DNA from: JBBTWG01 sp038062935
Lineage (GTDB): Bacteria; Patescibacteriota; Gracilibacteria; UBA1369; UBA12463
Length of the DNA: 40,651 nucleotides
Assembly: GCA_038062935.1 (NCBI GenBank)
Contig: JBBTWG010000030.1
Span: 1-40,651 of the forward strand
Reading direction: 5' to 3'
Shown here: positions 38,376 through 40,651 of the stretch, one piece after another
Position numbering within the stretch: position 1 is the stretch's first letter
How the letters are laid out: each line of letters begins with the position of its first letter
Notes under the pieces: model-generated
Told to the model about the DNA's origin: nothing
Seen by the model: only the letters and a program-made list of their open reading frames with translations
Database searches by the model: none
Program-made: the position numbers and the translations under genes

Positions 38376-40651
38376 ATGTCTCCTCCAAATAAAATCATTA
38401 CTCCCACTCTCGACCTCTTTGAAGGCAAAGCGCCTGAGATTTCTTCCGTTCTGGACTTGCGTTTTACGAATGATGTTGGGGCAAAGGGTGGTTCTATGGA
38501 TGTATTCACCTGGAATATCTACCAACTTTTCACTCATGCTAATCTGAAAATTGGTCTCAAGGGTGAGAGTGCCTGGAGAAAAGCGAGCAAAGACGCTCAA
38601 GAATTTTCTCGTCAACTTTCTGTTCTTTCTGCTGTGGATGCTTCTGGACAGAGTGCCGGTGTGACTGTTTTTCAATCTCTTTCTGCTCTTGTGAGAGCGA
38701 AGAAAATTACTGGTATGCGGCTTGGTCAGAATTGGAATTTAGATTTTTTGGGGCGCGGTGGAGTGACTTTGGATTCAGTCAATGTTCTCGATGTTGCTCG
38801 AAAGATGATTGTGAATACCACTATTCAAGAGAAAAATGCTTTGCGTGACGAGCTTCCGGCCCTTCCAGAGACGAGTCCTGCGACTGATTCTCAGGCTGTC
38901 CCTGTTCCAGAAATTCAGCCAGGAGCTCTGGCTACTCCACCTGAAAATCATGCTGTTATTCCTCAGATTCCTCCTTTCAAAAATTTTGAGAGTGAAAAAG
39001 CTGCTCTTTTCGAACCTCTTTCTGCTCCTGCTTTTTCTGATGTTCGACAGGAGAGAAGTCTTTCTGCGGTGGATGCTCTTCGCCTGACCCGTACTGCACC
39101 TCGGATTATTGAAGATCGTTTTCGTCATCTGAACGTTTGCAGTACTTATGCTATTCGCATCATGCAACAGGCGTATGGTAGACAGGCTCTTGTGGATGCT
39201 GGATTTGCTTCTGATCGTGGACTTGCCAATGCTTGGGATTTGAAAATGATCGGTTTGAAGAAGGAAACGGTGAATATTGTCGCAACGACTGATGGCCTCC
39301 TGCGCCAATCCAGAAGAAAAGATGGTGCTCCGACGTTGGTGGTGAAAAATCCTGCTCAATATGTAGAGCGTGTTGGAGATTTTTTCCGTGCTGCTGATGG
39401 TGGAAATTATCCTGCATTTCTCACGCTCTTGAACCGTGGAACGGCTTTTGGAAAGAAAGTTTGGGATGCGAATAAAAATCGTCCAGATCATTTGAAAAGT
39501 TTTAATTCTCATGTTGTGACTGTCCTGGGAAGAGAAGAAACGCGTGAAAGATGGGTCAAGAGTTCTTCTTCGCTGGGTGATCTTTTGCAAAAAGAAGCAG
39601 GAGTTTCTTCCTCGTTTCAGACGTATCTCAAAGTCCAGGTTCGCAAAAGAAATGGTGATCTTTTGCAGATTTCTGATAATGGAAAGAGTGTTGTGCACAT
39701 CAAGAAAGATGGAACAGAATCTTCTTCTGCGCCTTTCAATTTTCGTTCTTTTCGGCTCGAACGTGGAGATACGGTTGTTTGGCAGGACTTGCTCATCACT
39801 GATTTTCAGCATGGAGCCGAGAAAGTTCGTCGTTTTGGTGAAGTTCTTAGTGCTGGGAAATTTATTCCTGTAGATTATATTGCCTTGAAAGATGCGAAGT
39901 CTCGTGTTCATCCGGAGTATAAACCTGTTGGATTCTTCCAGATCGATCCGATTACAAAAGAATCTGGCTCTATCGATGTGCAGATCAAAACGAAACTTTC
40001 TTTGACTGATGAAGATTTTACCTATTATCTTACCGCTTTTGCTGATACTGGTATTGATTTGCGCTCCATACGTCCGAATGATCTACTTCCTCGTTTTGAT
40101 ATCGTCGAACTTCGAAAAATTATTGATGCAAAAGGTGGTCCAAAAGCTCTTCGTCAATCTATTCTGAGTCAGAATATACAGCATTATATTGCCGAGAATC
40201 CTGATACAATTCTCATTCCTATCGAGGCTGGCAAAAGTCCTTGGGGTCATATTTCGAATTTTTTTGAACAGCATTTTTCTGGAAAAAATGTTTTGACGCA
40301 GACTGATAAGAATTTTATTTTGGAGGCTGTGGATTCCATGAATTCCAGTATTCATCTTCAGGTAGATCCTTTGAATCCGAAATCTTTCCGATTTTTTGCT
40401 GGTGAGCATATCTATCTCACTCCTGATCGCATCACTCGACTCATTCGCTATGTTCAGGAGAAGCATGCTGAGCAATTTTCTCCTGATGATTATGTGGCTT
40501 TTATTCAACAGGGTGATACTCCGGATGTTCATTTCAAGCAGGCGATTCTTTCATTTTTCCCGAAATTTCCTTTTGACACTCTGGATCCGCTCGAGAAGTC
40601 GTATCTTTACAAGGCGTTTCAGGCGTCAAATGCGAAAAATCCTGATGTTGA
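38376..40651 (+). CDS. Very large protein, 3' end beyond the window
   Basis: I translated from the ATG at 38376. The frame is open for 758 codons to the window edge with typical local codon use. There is no signal peptide. Residues about 1-160 are an unrecognised helical domain, and a Pro/Ala/Glu-rich linker spans about 165-215. Near residue 255 comes NVCSTYAIRIMQQAYG, then GLANAWDL and SHVVTVLG (His379). This layout recalls CHAP or NlpC/P60-like cysteine peptidases, as Cys at a helix start, an N-A-W/D segment, then His-Val. Later parts hold repeated-looking stretches (FFAGEHIYLTPDRITRLIRYV, with a LysM-like feel). The whole could be a cell-wall hydrolase or surface protein, but this is weak inference. 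Confidence 0.7.
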   Translation, partial: MSPPNKIITPTLDLFEGKAPEISSVLDLRFTNDVGAKGGSMDVFTWNIYQLFTHANLKIGLKGESAWRKASKDAQEFSRQLSVLSAVDASGQSAGVTVFQSLSALVRAKKITGMRLGQNWNLDFLGRGGVTLDSVNVLDVARKMIVNTTIQEKNALRDELPALPETSPATDSQAVPVPEIQPGALATPPENHAVIPQIPPFKNFESEKAALFEPLSAPAFSDVRQERSLSAVDALRLTRTAPRIIEDRFRHLNVCSTYAIRIMQQAYGRQALVDAGFASDRGLANAWDLKMIGLKKETVNIVATTDGLLRQSRRKDGAPTLVVKNPAQYVERVGDFFRAADGGNYPAFLTLLNRGTAFGKKVWDANKNRPDHLKSFNSHVVTVLGREETRERWVKSSSSLGDLLQKEAGVSSSFQTYLKVQVRKRNGDLLQISDNGKSVVHIKKDGTESSSAPFNFRSFRLERGDTVVWQDLLITDFQHGAEKVRRFGEVLSAGKFIPVDYIALKDAKSRVHPEYKPVGFFQIDPITKESGSIDVQIKTKLSLTDEDFTYYLTAFADTGIDLRSIRPNDLLPRFDIVELRKIIDAKGGPKALRQSILSQNIQHYIAENPDTILIPIEAGKSPWGHISNFFEQHFSGKNVLTQTDKNFILEAVDSMNSSIHLQVDPLNPKSFRFFAGEHIYLTPDRITRLIRYVQEKHAEQFSPDDYVAFIQQGDTPDVHFKQAILSFFPKFPFDTLDPLEKSYLYKAFQASNAKNPDV

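Noticed and set aside
38775..39911. Minus-strand open frame of 378 codons
   Set aside because: It is opposite the large open frame from 38376, whose codon use and promoter are convincing; the antisense product is Arg/Ser/Ile-rich without any domain.
1..40651. UGA recoding as in Gracilibacteria or Absconditabacteria
   Set aside because: Several clear genes (ssb, rny) end at TGA at the expected family length, and no gene needs read-through of TGA.
1..40651. CRISPR array
   Set aside because: No direct repeats with regular 25-40 bp unique spacers; the period-7 arrays have no spacers and no cas genes are present.

Overview
The window looks like part of a bacterial genome of the Candidate Phyla Radiation type. 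This is inferred from short, mostly single-copy housekeeping genes, start codons without Shine-Dalgarno sequences, -10 boxes lying 6-11 bases from many start codons, a group I intron in a tRNA, a Cys-rich zinc-ribbon protein, a DUF5654-like membrane protein and an archaeal-type PEP carboxylase. TGA acts as an ordinary stop (for example in ssb and rny), so the UGA-recoding lineages (Gracilibacteria, Absconditabacteria) are excluded. A Peregrinibacteria-like origin fits but is not proven.

Left 6.3 kb: a probable integrated element. It holds an edge-truncated unknown protein, an AlbA_2/Schlafen-type protein, a three-gene leftward cassette of exported or membrane proteins (one with a KTSC domain), an XRE regulator, a phage-type terminase small subunit, and a large serine recombinase. 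Arginine codons here are often AGA/AGG, whereas the rest of the window prefers CGN. The recombinase frame runs straight into the 3' half of tRNA-Asn(GUU), which marks the element boundary. That tRNA is split after U35 by a 225-nt group I intron.

Middle (6.7-25 kb): a TRM11-like RNA methyltransferase, ssb, a 550-nt hairpin-rich stretch without a gene, gmk, tRNA-Gln(CUG) with a duplicated 3' end, folC, engB, a small GGQ release-factor-like protein, an acyltransferase-like membrane protein, an ABC-F ATPase, the Cys-rich protein, and a complete arginine-to-putrescine set (aguB, aguA, speA). Next come DUF5654, an AI-2E-type permease, a lamin-tail surface protein, rny (RNase Y) behind a long leader, and a frameshifted small gene.

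Right (25-40.6 kb): groES-groEL under a CIRCE operator; PEP carboxylase followed by an aspartate aminotransferase-like enzyme (PEP to oxaloacetate to aspartate); yqeY; the pyrH-frr-rseP cluster; a 200-bp near-palindrome; a transglutaminase-like protein; dnaA; and a very large protein open at the right edge.

The most unusual observations are the split tRNA-Asn and the period-7 intercistronic arrays. One array family carries the ordered units AATCCTA, CATCCTA, AATCCTA directly before groEL, the aminotransferase and frr. A second heptad family (TTGTGAC/TTTTGAC) lies near aguA, after groEL and after the PEP carboxylase gene, where the two families run into each other in phase. Also notable are the probable leaderless transcription pattern, the 200-bp palindrome, and a 25-bp sequence shared by both ends of the window.
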